Assembly: GCF_029868385.1 (NCBI RefSeq)
Contig: NZ_JARWNX010000048.1
Span: 1-64,000 of the forward strand
From: Nocardia cyriacigeorgica
GTDB taxonomy: Bacteria; Actinomycetota; Actinomycetes; Mycobacteriales; Mycobacteriaceae
DNA: 64,000 bases
Direction of reading: 5' to 3'
The position numbers were made by a program, and so were the translations under genes. Each line of letters begins with the position of its first letter. Within the stretch, counting starts at the first letter, position 1. Shown here piece after piece: positions 18,109 to 33,260 of the stretch. The notes under the pieces are model-generated. The model ran no database searches. It was given only the letters and a program-made list of their open reading frames with translations, and was not told where the DNA came from.

Positions 18109-18273
18109 GATCCGCTCCCGGCCCTACCCAATGAAACGTGACGCCCATCACACACCCCGATGTGTTCGAACGAGCTTCCCATATCGCGCCTCGATCATGC
18201 GTCTGCTGTGACATGTTCCATCATGGACCGCTGTGAGCAGGGACGGCGGAAATGCCGCAGATATGGTGGGTTG

Positions 18274-18840
18274 GTGACCGACACTCTCGCCAACCCGCTG
18301 ATCGACCGCGAGACCCTGGACGTCGAACTCGTCGACGACGAGGGGCGCGCGGTCGGCTCGTGCCAGGTGGCGCAGGCACATCGAGCGCCGGGCCTGCTGC
18401 ATCGCGCATTCTCCGTGCTGCTGTTCGATCGCGCCGGGCGCGTGCTGTTGCAGCAACGCGCCCAGATCAAAACCCGATTCCCCGGCCGCTGGTCGAATAC
18501 CTGCTGCGGACATCCCGCGCCGGGCGGTTCGGTCACCGAGGCCGCCGGGGTCCGGCTGATCGAGGAGATGGGCGTGCGCGCCACCCTCACCGAGGCCGGG
18601 GTGTTCCGTTATCACGCCGAGGACCCGACTTCCGGGCGGGTGGAGCACGAATGGGACCACGTGCTCATCGGACGGCTCGACGACACCACACCCCATCCCC
18701 ATCCCGCCGAGGTCGCCGATTACGCCTGGGTCGATCCGGTGCAGCTGCGTGCGGCGCTCACCGAGGATCCCCAGCAGTACAGCCCATGGTTGAAAGGTGT
18801 GCTCGATATCGCGACGACGCGAGTTCAGCGCCCCACCTGA
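18274..18840 (+). CDS. idi: Isopentenyl-diphosphate delta-isomerase, type I
   Basis: Interconverts IPP and DMAPP in isoprenoid synthesis. The 188-residue Nudix-fold protein has the active-site cysteine block WSNTCCGHPAPGGS, the glutamate-bearing EHEWDHVLIGR segment (the usual metal/acid pair) and the Nudix-like GVRLIEEMGV helix. The GTG at 18274 gives a normal-length protein (M. tuberculosis Idi is about 200 residues); the frame is open further upstream but has no family-like sequence. It is divergent from the Rv1683-like gene. Only the IDI step is encoded here; the MEP pathway is elsewhere. Confidence 0.93.
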   Translation: MTDTLANPLIDRETLDVELVDDEGRAVGSCQVAQAHRAPGLLHRAFSVLLFDRAGRVLLQQRAQIKTRFPGRWSNTCCGHPAPGGSVTEAAGVRLIEEMGVRATLTEAGVFRYHAEDPTSGRVEHEWDHVLIGRLDDTTPHPHPAEVADYAWVDPVQLRAALTEDPQQYSPWLKGVLDIATTRVQRPT

Positions 18841-19042
18841 GCGCGACGGCAGACTTCGAAGCCGTTCCGCACCCCCGACCATGGCGCAATTTCCGCGAGC
18901 CCGATACAAGCCACCGCGGCTACCGCACACTCCTCCGCGCCGGGACGGCCGTCGAGGGCGCGCCCGGGGCGCGCGTCTCGGTCAGCCGCCTCGCAGCGAG
19001 CAGAGGGTACTGCCCGCCTGCTGCCCCGCCTCAGCAGGACAG

Positions 19043-19585
19043 TCAGCTGCCACCACCATCCGAGGTCGGCGTCGGCTGACCACTGCCGCCTTCCGGGTCG
19101 GGGCCCGCACCGTGATTGGGGTTGGTGCAGATGGTGCCCTCACAGGGCACGACGCTGCCGTCACCGTTCGGGTTCGGCATGGTGTGGCCGCCGTTCTCCT
19201 CCGGATTCGGGCCCGCACCATGGTTCGGGTTGGTGCAGATCGTGCCCTCACACGGCACGTACGAACCGTCACCATTGGGGTTCGGGATGGCGTCGGGGCC
19301 GACGTAACTGCCGAGTGGGCAGCCCGGGTCCTGATTGCGCGCACAATACTCCGGTGTGAGGTTGTTGCCGGTGGAGCCGTCGGCGCCGCGCTGGCCGGAG
19401 GTGGGTGCGGGCGGCGAGGTCGGGGCGACCGTTGTGCCCTGGTTGTCCGGGGTTGCCGCGGACCGGGTCGTGGTGACGGCGTGCGTGGTGGTCGTCGGCG
19501 AGTCGGTGGAGGCATCGTCGCTACAGGCGGTGAACAGTAGCGGTGCGGCGCATACGACCAGGACCGCGGCATATCGACGGTTCAT
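19043..19585 (-). CDS. Putative lipoprotein with two 36-residue Cys/Asn/Pro-rich repeats
   Basis: A 180-residue exported protein. The signal sequence MNRRYAAVLVVCAAPLLFTAC ends in a lipobox (LFTAC) with lipidated Cys21. A Thr/Ser-rich linker (25-70) and a CARNQDPGCP segment follow. Then come two nearly identical 36-residue units (100-135 and 136-171) built on PNPNGDGS-VPCEGTICTNPNHGAGP, each with two cysteines that could form a disulphide. The DGS/NPNGDG motif could bind a metal such as calcium, but that is speculative. No known family is recognised. It is monocistronic, convergent with idi. Confidence 0.85.
   Translation of the reverse strand: MNRRYAAVLVVCAAPLLFTACSDDASTDSPTTTTHAVTTTRSAATPDNQGTTVAPTSPPAPTSGQRGADGSTGNNLTPEYCARNQDPGCPLGSYVGPDAIPNPNGDGSYVPCEGTICTNPNHGAGPNPEENGGHTMPNPNGDGSVVPCEGTICTNPNHGAGPDPEGGSGQPTPTSDGGGS
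19073..19288 (-). repeat. Two tandem 108-bp coding repeats
   Basis: Units at 19181-19288 and 19073-19180 encode the two 36-residue copies in the lipoprotein. The DNA is also highly similar, which points to a fairly recent internal duplication held in frame. Confidence 0.8.
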
Positions 19586-19725
19586 GCGAACTCCCTATCG
19601 CCTTACGGGACAAGACAGTGCGATCCGGAGTCTAACCACGTTCGATGCGTCTTCCGGTGATCCGACGGCATCATCAGGGATAAATAGTTTGATGCGCATA
19701 TCTACGTATCTGGATTTATTAGCAC

Positions 19726-20049
19726 TCAGCGCGCCCCACCGAGTTCCAACGCGACCACGCCGAGAATCACCAATCCGATTCCGCCGACCTGCACCAGGCT
19801 GAGCCGCTCGTCCAGGAACAACGCCCCGATCACGGCCACCGCCGCCACCCCAACCGCCGACCAGATGCCATACGCGACCCCGACCGCCATTCCCCGCTTC
19901 AACGCCTGCGACAGGAACAGGAATGCGGCGCCGTATCCGACGACCACCACGATCGACGGCACCAGCTTGGTGAAACCTTCGGACAGTTTCAGCGATACGG
20001 TCGCCGAGATCTCCGAGACGATGGCCAACGCGAGAAACAGGAACGTCAT
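19726..20049 (-). CDS. Small multidrug resistance (SMR) efflux protein
   Basis: A 107-residue, four-helix proton-coupled exporter of cationic compounds (EmrE/Mmr/QacC type). The essential membrane glutamate is Glu13 in LALAIVSEISATVSLK; helix 4 carries GIGLVILGVVALEL, and YGIWSAVGVAAVAVIG matches the helix 3 signature. It works as an antiparallel dimer in the inner membrane. It sits alone between argH and the lipoprotein gene. Similar in type to mycobacterial Mmr. Confidence 0.93.
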   Translation of the reverse strand: MTFLFLALAIVSEISATVSLKLSEGFTKLVPSIVVVVGYGAAFLFLSQALKRGMAVGVAYGIWSAVGVAAVAVIGALFLDERLSLVQVGGIGLVILGVVALELGGAR

Positions 20050-20167
20050 GGGCGCACAGTAGCGATACCGGCGCGAATGGCCCCCACTCCCCCGTCACGA
20101 ATCCGGCTCGTACGCAGCAGTATCAGCTGCCGGCCTACCCGGCCGAGGAAGTACGGCTTGCGTGACC

Positions 20168-21917
<1,750 letters not shown>

Positions 21918-23120
21918 CTACTTCTGGTTCAGATCCCGGCGCGCGGCGACCTTCGACGACAGGCCGTGGATCTGCACGAAACCCTTGGCCAGCGACTGGT
22001 CGAAGGTGTCGCCCTCGTCGTAGGTGGCCAGGTTGAAGTCGTAGAGCGACTGTTCGCTGCGACGGCCGTTGACCACCACATTGCCGCCGTGCAGCACCAT
22101 CCGGATATCGCCGGAGACGTGTTCCTGGGTCTCGCCGACGAAGGCATCCAGCGCACGCTTGAGCGGGGAGAACCACAGGCCGTCGTAGACCAGCTCGCCC
22201 CAGCGCTGCTCGACCTGGCGCTTGTAGCGGCCCAGCTCGCGTTCGATGGTGACCGCTTCCAGCTCCTGGTGGGCGGCGATGAGGGCGATGGCGCCCGGCG
22301 CCTCGTAGATCTCACGGCTCTTGATGCCGACGAGCCGGTCCTCGACCATATCGAGGCGGCCGACGCCCTGGCGGCCCGCGCGCTTGTTCAGCTCGACGAT
22401 CGCCTCGAGCACGGTGACCTGGCGGCCGTCGATGGCGACCGGCACACCGCGCTCGAAGGTGACGATCAGCTCGTCGGGCGCCTCGAAGTTGACCGTCGGG
22501 TCGGAGGTGTAGTCGTAGACGTCCTTGGTGGGCGCGTTCCACAGATCCTCGAGGAAGCCGGTCTCGACGGCGCGGCCCCACACGTTCTGGTCGATGGAGA
22601 ACGGCGACTTCTTGGTGACGTTGATCGGCAGCGCGTTCTCCTCGGCGAACGCGATGGCCTTCTCGCGGGTCCAGGCGTAGTCGCGGACCGGAGCGATGAC
22701 GTTCAGGTCGGGCGCGAGCGCGCCGATGCCGACCTCGAAGCGCACCTGGTCGTTGCCCTTACCGGTGCAGCCGTGCGCGACGGTGCTCGCGCCGTGGAAC
22801 TTGGCCGCCTCGACCAGATGCTTGACGATGAGCGGGCGGCTGATCGCCGACACCAGCGGGTAGCGGCCCATGTAGAGGGCGTTGGCCTGCACGGTGGGCA
22901 GGCAGTAGTCGTCGGCGAACTCGTCGCGTGCGTCGACCACGATGGCCTCGACGGCGCCGCAGTCGAGGGCGCGCTGACGCACCACGTTCATGTCCTCGCC
23001 GCCCTGACCCAGGTCGATGGCCACGGCCACGACCTCGGCGCCGGTCTCCTTGCCGATCCAGCTGATGGCCACGGAGGTGTCCAGCCCACCGGAGTAGGCG
23101 AGTACGACGCGATCGGACAT
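21918..23120 (-). CDS. argG: Argininosuccinate synthase
   Basis: Joins citrulline and aspartate with ATP. The 400-residue type I enzyme has the PP-loop motif [13 protein letters not shown] near the N-terminus, then [13 protein letters not shown] (here GCTGKGNDQ) and the [15 protein letters not shown] region. An AGGAG ribosome site lies 9 bases before the ATG. It is separated from argR by about 1.9 kb of small and broken genes, unlike M. tuberculosis where argR and argG are adjacent. Its own ARG box and promoter lie 80-110 bases upstream. Confidence 0.97.
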   Translation of the reverse strand: MSDRVVLAYSGGLDTSVAISWIGKETGAEVVAVAIDLGQGGEDMNVVRQRALDCGAVEAIVVDARDEFADDYCLPTVQANALYMGRYPLVSAISRPLIVKHLVEAAKFHGASTVAHGCTGKGNDQVRFEVGIGALAPDLNVIAPVRDYAWTREKAIAFAEENALPINVTKKSPFSIDQNVWGRAVETGFLEDLWNAPTKDVYDYTSDPTVNFEAPDELIVTFERGVPVAIDGRQVTVLEAIVELNKRAGRQGVGRLDMVEDRLVGIKSREIYEAPGAIALIAAHQELEAVTIERELGRYKRQVEQRWGELVYDGLWFSPLKRALDAFVGETQEHVSGDIRMVLHGGNVVVNGRRSEQSLYDFNLATYDEGDTFDQSLAKGFVQIHGLSSKVAARRDLNQK

Positions 23121-23201
23121 GATCTGGTGCTCCTAAGTCTGTGTGGGTCTGCGCGGCTGCGGTGAGCAGCTTGCTGGTCGCCGGTACGGCTCGCGCCTGG
23201 A

Positions 23202-23233
23202 AATGATTATGCATGATGATGCAATCTCATTCA
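23202..23233 (-). promoter_or_regulatory. argG: ARG box and promoter of argG
   Basis: A 32-base element matching the one before argC at 26 of 32 positions. It contains TGCATCATCATGCATAATCA, a classic ArgR target. Embedded in it on the minus strand is TGAATG - 16 bases - CATAAT (-10 at 23206-23211), so bound ArgR would cover the promoter. The leader to the argG ATG would be about 75-80 bases. Confidence 0.8.
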
Positions 23234-23352
23234 CAACCGGGGTTGCGATGGCCGCTGCCTGCACAGATTCTGCCCGAAGAGCCTTGGCCCCGCCTCGCCA
23301 CTGTGGAAGTGTGAGCCTTGTCCATCCGCCTCGACGCCGAAGGATCGACACC

Positions 23353-23532
23353 ATGTTCACCAACATCATCGAACCACTCCGGGACCTGGCCGAACAGAAC
23401 CGCGACGTCATCGGTTTCGTGGTCATCAACCTCGGCAACGCCGCCCTCGGTCTCGCCAAACACGGGCTCGACGTGGCGACGCCGCTGCTACAGCAGTTCT
23501 TCTCCGAGTATCCGCCCGGCCAGAACTACTGA
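23353..23532 (+). CDS. Small hypothetical protein, 59 residues
   Basis: Begins MFTNIIEPLRDLAEQNRDVI and ends FFSEYPPGQNY. It has one amphipathic or weakly hydrophobic helical region (about residues 19-50, GFVVINLGNAALGLAKHGL). A good ribosome site (GAAGGA, about 8 bases before the ATG) supports translation, and codon third positions are GC-rich. It is divergent from argG. No family is recognised. It might be a membrane-associated peptide. Confidence 0.55.
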   Translation: MFTNIIEPLRDLAEQNRDVIGFVVINLGNAALGLAKHGLDVATPLLQQFFSEYPPGQNY

Positions 23533-23787
23533 TCCCGGCGACCGGCCGTCGGATCCGAGCACGCGGGCTCGGCCGGTCGGGGGTGGCTCGCGCCCGCCGC
23601 ATCTCCGCGCGGCGATGAGGTTCCGATTCGCCATCAGCCACTGCCCTACCCCCCCACCAGTCGCAGGGCCGATACCCAGCCCATGTCGACGCGCCATCGC
23701 CGCTGCGCAAACCGCCAGATCATGATCGCGCCAATAGCCAGGGCGGCCGGAAGGTCCGGATTTCCGGCACCGCCGACCGAGCAACCT

Positions 23788-24107
23788 CTAGCTGGACGGC
23801 GGCGTGTACGTAACCTCTCGCGCGACGGCCTCGTCGACCTGCTCGGGCGTCAGCAACGGCACGGTGTGCGATATCGCGGCGCCGGACGCGGCGGTGCGGA
23901 TGGCGAGTGCGGCGGCCGACACCTCGTCGGGAGCATCACCGATCACGAACAGATCATCCTCACCCAACGCGAAGTAGCAGGCGTCGACATGTCCGCCCAC
24001 ACTCTCGACCATCTCCGTGATGGCCGCCCGACGCACACTGCCGCCTGCGCCAGCAACCCCGAAGCCCCTTCCTGGGTATAGCTGACCCGCCACAAGTACT
24101 TCGGCAT
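23788..24107 (-). pseudogene. GYD-domain protein gene with a frameshift
   Basis: The ATG at 24107 has a strong AGGAGG site and opens with MPKYLWRVSYTQEGASGLLAQ, the GYD-domain N-terminus. At about 24040-24050 the frame must shift by one base to continue as GGSVRRAAITEMVESVGG...DDLFVIGDAPDEVSAAAL...TVPLLTPEQVDEA, the rest of the domain. One missing G in the run encoding Gln-Gly-Gly explains it. The domain is otherwise complete (about 106 residues), so this is either a recent inactivating mutation or an assembly error. GYD proteins are small, function unknown. Confidence 0.8.
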
Positions 24108-24438
24108 CGCGACGCCTCCTTCTACTCACAGGACGATCTCGACCAATCCCGACCCTAGGTCCCAGCTTTTACCCCTGCGGGCTTGCGACGATGCCGTCAC
24201 ACCACTGATGCGGCACCGTGACGCCGGTGATACCAGCGCTCAGTCATGAGCGCGATGAGGCCTTGGCGATATCACCGGCATCGGCTGTTGCCTATCGGGT
24301 TCGGCCGACGCGACACACCTCTCGGATTCGCGCTCCGATCGGCCGACCTGCGTCTGAACAGATCAGATCCCTCGGTTCAACCGCCCCTCACCGCAACCGA
24401 TTTCGCCACCTGTCGGTAGCCGGGTGTAGCTTCGCCGA
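24108..24438. other. Intergenic, no gene seen
   Basis: About 330 bases between the GYD gene start and the Rpn remnant. No open frame with a ribosome site or family likeness, no RNA gene and no long repeat was seen. It should hold the GYD promoter. Confidence 0.5.
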
Positions 24439-24892
24439 ATGGTCGAGTCCCGGTCCAACTCGCACGATGCCTACTTCCGGCATGTCATGGCCCGTCCCGA
24501 CAACGCGGCGAGCGAGTTGCGGGCCGTATTACCCGCCGAGATCAGTGCCCACATCGATTGGTCCGGGTTGGAGCTGCAATCGGGAAGCTTCGTCACCCCG
24601 AGCTCCGCTCCCGCTACAGCGACCTGCTCTACCGCACCCGACCCTTGCGTCGGTATTCGAGCAGCTCGGACCACGAGCGAAGGAGGCCCTCATGACCACA
24701 GCCGAACGAATCGAAGCGCGCGGTGAAGCACGCGGCCGCGCCGAGGCTCTGATCGAACTCATGACCGCCAAGTTCGGGCCCTTGCCCGCCGCTGTGGTCG
24801 ACCGGGTGCGGTCGGCGGAACCTGCCGTGGTCCGTGGTTGGACTACGAAGGTGCTGACGGCGGCATCCGCCGACGAGATGTTTGCCGGGTAG
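24439..24892 (+). pseudogene. Remnant of an Rpn/YhgA-like recombination-promoting nuclease
   Basis: Three pieces of one protein lie in three frames. Residues SNSHDAYFRHVMARPDNAASELRAVL.. through LELQSGSFVTP (24439-24600) match the N-terminus of the PD-(D/E)XK Rpn/Transposase_31 family. After a one-base loss, ELRSRYSDLLYRTRPL continues (24600-24647). Then the sequence jumps to a C-terminal piece (24647-24892, AKEALMTTAERIEARGEARGRAEALIELM...) typical of the tail of these proteins. The central nuclease part, perhaps 150 or more residues, is missing. Non-functional mobile-type relic in the argG-argR gap. Confidence 0.8.
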
Positions 24893-24999
24893 CGCCCGCT
24901 CTTTCGTGTGGGCGGGTCCCGATGACAACGGGCAGGTCGTTGAGGCGACACGAGCGCGTCAGTCAGCGGGAAGAGAGGCCGGGCGCGGTGGCAGTGGGG

Positions 25000-27699
<2,700 letters not shown>

Positions 27700-27703
<4 letters not shown>

Positions 27704-28622
27704 GCTCCGGCTCCGTTTTCGCTCGTTGCCCCGGGCGACGCGGGGGTCACCATGGTTCCGATGCCCTCTCCGGTGAACAGCTCCAGCAGCACCGAATGCG
27801 GGACGCGTCCGTCGATGACGTGGGCGCTGGGCACCCCACCGTTCACCGCGCGCAGACAGGCTTCCATCTTGGGCACCATGCCCGCATCCAGGCGTGGGAG
27901 CAACTCCGCCAGCGCGGCCGCGTCGATCGCCGAGGTCAGCGAGGAACGGTCCGGCCAGTCGGTGTAGAGGCCCTCGACGTCGGTGAGGACCACCAGTTTC
28001 TCCGCGCCGATGCCCTCGGCCAGTGCGGCCGCGGCGGTATCGGCATTGATGTTGTGCACCACGCCGTCGGCGTCGGGGGCGATGGTGGAGACCACCGGGA
28101 TGCGGCCCGCGTCGATGAGATCGAGGACCGCGGCGGGGTTCACCTCGGTCACATCGCCGACCAGGCCGATATCGGTGGGTTCGCCCTCCACGTCGACGGT
28201 GCGGCGGGTGGCGGTGAACAGATGCGCGTCCTCACCGGAGATGCCGACCGCGTACGGTCCGTGCGCATTGATCAGCCCGACGAGTTCGCGCCCGACCTGA
28301 CCGAACAGCACCATCCGCACCACATCCATGATCTCCGGTGTGGTGACCCGGAACCCGCCGCGGAACTCACCGGTGAGACCGAGGCGCTTCAGCATGGCGT
28401 TGATCTGCGGTCCGCCGCCGTGCACCACCACCGGATGCACGCCGACGGTGCGCAGGAAGGCCATATCGGCGGCGAAATCACGTTTGAGCCGATCGTCGAT
28501 CATGGCGTTGCCGCCGTACTTCACGACGACGATCTTGTCGCGGAACTTCTGTAGCCAGGGCAGCGCGTCGGCGAGGACATGCGCCTTGTCCAGCGCCGAG
28601 AGACTGTGCAGGATCTCGGTGG

Positions 28623-28626
<4 letters not shown>
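27700..28626 (-). CDS. argB: Acetylglutamate kinase
   Basis: Phosphorylates N-acetylglutamate, commonly the arginine-inhibited step. The 308-residue protein has [12 protein letters not shown] (phosphate-binding glycines), [29 protein letters not shown] and [10 protein letters not shown]. The N-terminal helix ([19 protein letters not shown]) is the extension that in arginine-sensitive enzymes mediates hexamer formation, so feedback inhibition is likely. The ATG at 28626 overlaps the argJ stop; the frame stays open far upstream only as antisense-type noise within argJ. Confidence 0.97.
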
Positions 28627-30929
<2,303 letters not shown>

Positions 30930-30989
30930 CGGGCGGTAGGAGATTTCCGGGCAGTACATCGAGCCGTGATCGCGGGGAAGCGCGCCGAG

Positions 30990-31559
30990 TTACGACCTGG
31001 AGCGCGGTAGCGCGCCGCGGAGCACAGCACGGATGCGGTCCACGTCGGCTTCGCGGTCACCGAGGAGGATGGCCGTGCACAGTCCATCGCACAGCGCGAC
31101 GAACGCTTCGACCGCGTCGGGATCGTCGGTCTGCCTCCGGGCGAGTTCCGCGACGCTCTCCCGCCAGCTCCGGGCGGCGGGGCGCAACGCGGGGCGGCGC
31201 GCGGCCAGCGTCGAGAGTTCGCGTTCGGCGAGTGCGCGCTGCCGTCCGAGGCCGCCGGATTCGGCGATGATCTCGGCGAGCCCGGCCACCGGGTCGTCGG
31301 AGGCGTCCACGAGGTGGCGGATGCGCCGTGTATAGGCGTCGGTCACGCTGGTCAGGGCCGCCACCAGCAGGTCGTCCAGGGTGGCGAAGTAGTAGAGGGT
31401 CAGACTGGTGGTGATCCCGGCCTCGGTGGCCACGGTCCGGTGGGTCACACCGGCGGCGCCGTCGCGATCGACGATCGCGAGTGTCGCCTCGATGATCTGG
31501 GTTCTGCGGCGTCGGCCGCGCATCTTGCGGCCATCGACCGTCTCCTGTTCCACCACCAT
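30990..31559 (-). CDS. TetR-family regulator
   Basis: A 189-residue repressor with an N-terminal helix-turn-helix (TQIIEATLAIVDRDGAAGVTHRTVATEAGITTSLTLYYF..LDDLLVAAL). It lies 7 bases after the MFS transporter gene and is surely co-transcribed with it. The dyad upstream of the transporter (33138-33172) is the likely operator. The C-terminal ligand domain is Arg/Ala-rich with no recognised ligand signature. Confidence 0.9.
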   Translation of the reverse strand: MVVEQETVDGRKMRGRRRRTQIIEATLAIVDRDGAAGVTHRTVATEAGITTSLTLYYFATLDDLLVAALTSVTDAYTRRIRHLVDASDDPVAGLAEIIAESGGLGRQRALAERELSTLAARRPALRPAARSWRESVAELARRQTDDPDAVEAFVALCDGLCTAILLGDREADVDRIRAVLRGALPRSRS

Positions 31560-31566
31560 GACCCTC

Positions 31567-33120
31567 TCACCGATCCTCGCCGCTGCTGCGAGTCGAGGCT
31601 ATCGGCTCCGCCTCGGGATCGGCGGCGCCGATCGGGCGAATGTCGCGCAGCATCGTCAAGCATGCGACCGAGGCCGCCGCGATGGCGATACCCGCGACGG
31701 CCGCGGCGGTGTTGAGTCCGCTGGTGAATGCGTCCCTGGCGTGGTGGAGAGCGGTGTCCGGCAGCTGCTGCGCGACGGACACGGCGTCGGAAAGGCTGTC
31801 GACGTACGACTCGGCCGCTGAGCGAGACAGATCGGACGGAGTCTCGACCGCCGCTCGATAGATCGCCGTGGTGAGGCTGCCCAACAGCGCCACCCCGGCA
31901 GCGATCCCCAGCTCCTGCACGGTTTCCGACAATGCCGCGGCCGATCCGGATCGCTTCTGCGGTGCCGCGCCGACGACGATGTCGGTGCCGAGCGCGGCGA
32001 TGACGCCGAGGCCGAGATAGAGAAGGGCGAAGCCGACGACCACACGCGGCGTGTCGTCGGCCCCGGCGAAGGCGAGCAGGACGTATCCGATCAACGACAC
32101 GGCCAGGGTGGCGGCCATGACGATGCCCGGTGCGAGACGACCGGCGATCACCGGGGCCCCGATCCCGCCGATCAGCATGGCGAGGGCAGGTGGCCCCATC
32201 CACAACCCGGCCATCAGCGGTGAGAGACCTTCGACCAGCTGTAGATATTGGGTGACCAGGTACATCATCCCGCCGAAGCCGACCAGTCCGATCAACAGCA
32301 CGGTCAATGCGGCCGAGAAGGCCCGGTTCGCGAAGAGCCCGACATCCAGCAGCGGTTCGCGCAGACGCAATTGACGGCGAATGAACACGATCGTCGAACC
32401 ACCACCGAGAAGTACCGCGACCAGGGCCGTGGCATCCACACCCTGTGCGGCGACATGTTTGATCGCATAGACGATCGGAAGAATCGCCGCCAGTGACAGC
32501 GCGACGCTACGCAGGTCCAGACGTGGGGCATCACTTCGATACTCCGGCAACAACACTGGCGCCACGATCAGTACCGCCACACTGATGGGCACCGCGAGCA
32601 AGAAGACCGCGCCCCACCAGAAGTGGGCGACCAGGATTCCACCCACCACCGGCCCCGCCGCCATGCCGAGCGCGAACATGGTGGCCCACACCCCGATCGC
32701 CATCGCCCGCTGCCCGGCATCGGTGAACATGGTGCTGATCAGGGACAGTGTGGATGGCATCAGCGTCGCCCCGGCCACGCCGAGCAAGGCCCTCGCCGCG
32801 ATCAGCCACAGGGCGCTGGGGGCGAATGCCGCCAGGACCGAGGCCGCGCCGAAGGCGGCCATACCGATCAGCAGCAGGCGGCGGCGCCCGATCCGATCAC
32901 CCAGCGTTCCCATTGTGATCAGAAACCCCGCGATGAGGAATCCGTAGGCATCCATGATCCACAACGTCTCCGTCGCGGTAGGCCGCAGGTCCGCGGCCAG
33001 GTTCGGCACGGCGAGATAGAGCGCCGTCACGTCGAGTCCCAACAGCACGGTCGGCAACGCCAAGACCGCGAGGCCTGCCCAGGGCCGCCGATCGGCACGC
33101 GAAGACAGCTCTGCGTCCAT
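31567..33120 (-). CDS. MFS drug exporter, DHA2 family (14 membrane helices)
   Basis: A 517-residue proton-driven antiporter of the QacA/SmvA/LfrA kind. It opens with LAVLALPTVLLGLDVTALYLAVPNLAADLRPT (motif D1-like in helix 1), then GDRIGRRRLLLIG (motif A) and LLGVAGATLMPSTLSLI (motif C region). The ATG at 33120 has a GGGAG site upstream; an in-frame start 18 codons earlier would cut into the operator. A TetR gene follows in the operon. Likely role is export of cationic or hydrophobic drugs. Confidence 0.92.
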   Translation of the reverse strand: MDAELSSRADRRPWAGLAVLALPTVLLGLDVTALYLAVPNLAADLRPTATETLWIMDAYGFLIAGFLITMGTLGDRIGRRRLLLIGMAAFGAASVLAAFAPSALWLIAARALLGVAGATLMPSTLSLISTMFTDAGQRAMAIGVWATMFALGMAAGPVVGGILVAHFWWGAVFLLAVPISVAVLIVAPVLLPEYRSDAPRLDLRSVALSLAAILPIVYAIKHVAAQGVDATALVAVLLGGGSTIVFIRRQLRLREPLLDVGLFANRAFSAALTVLLIGLVGFGGMMYLVTQYLQLVEGLSPLMAGLWMGPPALAMLIGGIGAPVIAGRLAPGIVMAATLAVSLIGYVLLAFAGADDTPRVVVGFALLYLGLGVIAALGTDIVVGAAPQKRSGSAAALSETVQELGIAAGVALLGSLTTAIYRAAVETPSDLSRSAAESYVDSLSDAVSVAQQLPDTALHHARDAFTSGLNTAAAVAGIAIAAASVACLTMLRDIRPIGAADPEAEPIASTRSSGEDR

Positions 33121-33137
33121 CTCACTTCTCCCAAATA

Positions 33138-33172
33138 GTTGAACCAACGTACTATTTGTACCATCGTTCAAC
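33138..33172. promoter_or_regulatory. TetR operator candidate before the MFS gene
   Basis: Two nested symmetric elements share one centre at 33155: outer arms GTTGAAC (33138-33144) and GTTCAAC (33166-33172), inner GTAC (33049+100 = 33149-33152) and GTAC (33158-33161). It ends 17 bases before the MFS start codon. Likely bound by the TetR protein of the same operon. Confidence 0.65.
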
Positions 33173-33260
33173 ATTGAGGAGCAATGGTTACCATATGGCG
33201 GTCTTTCCCGGCGGCTTTCGCGGCCGCTCCACTGCCGAACGCGCGCGGTGTCGTCTCGGG

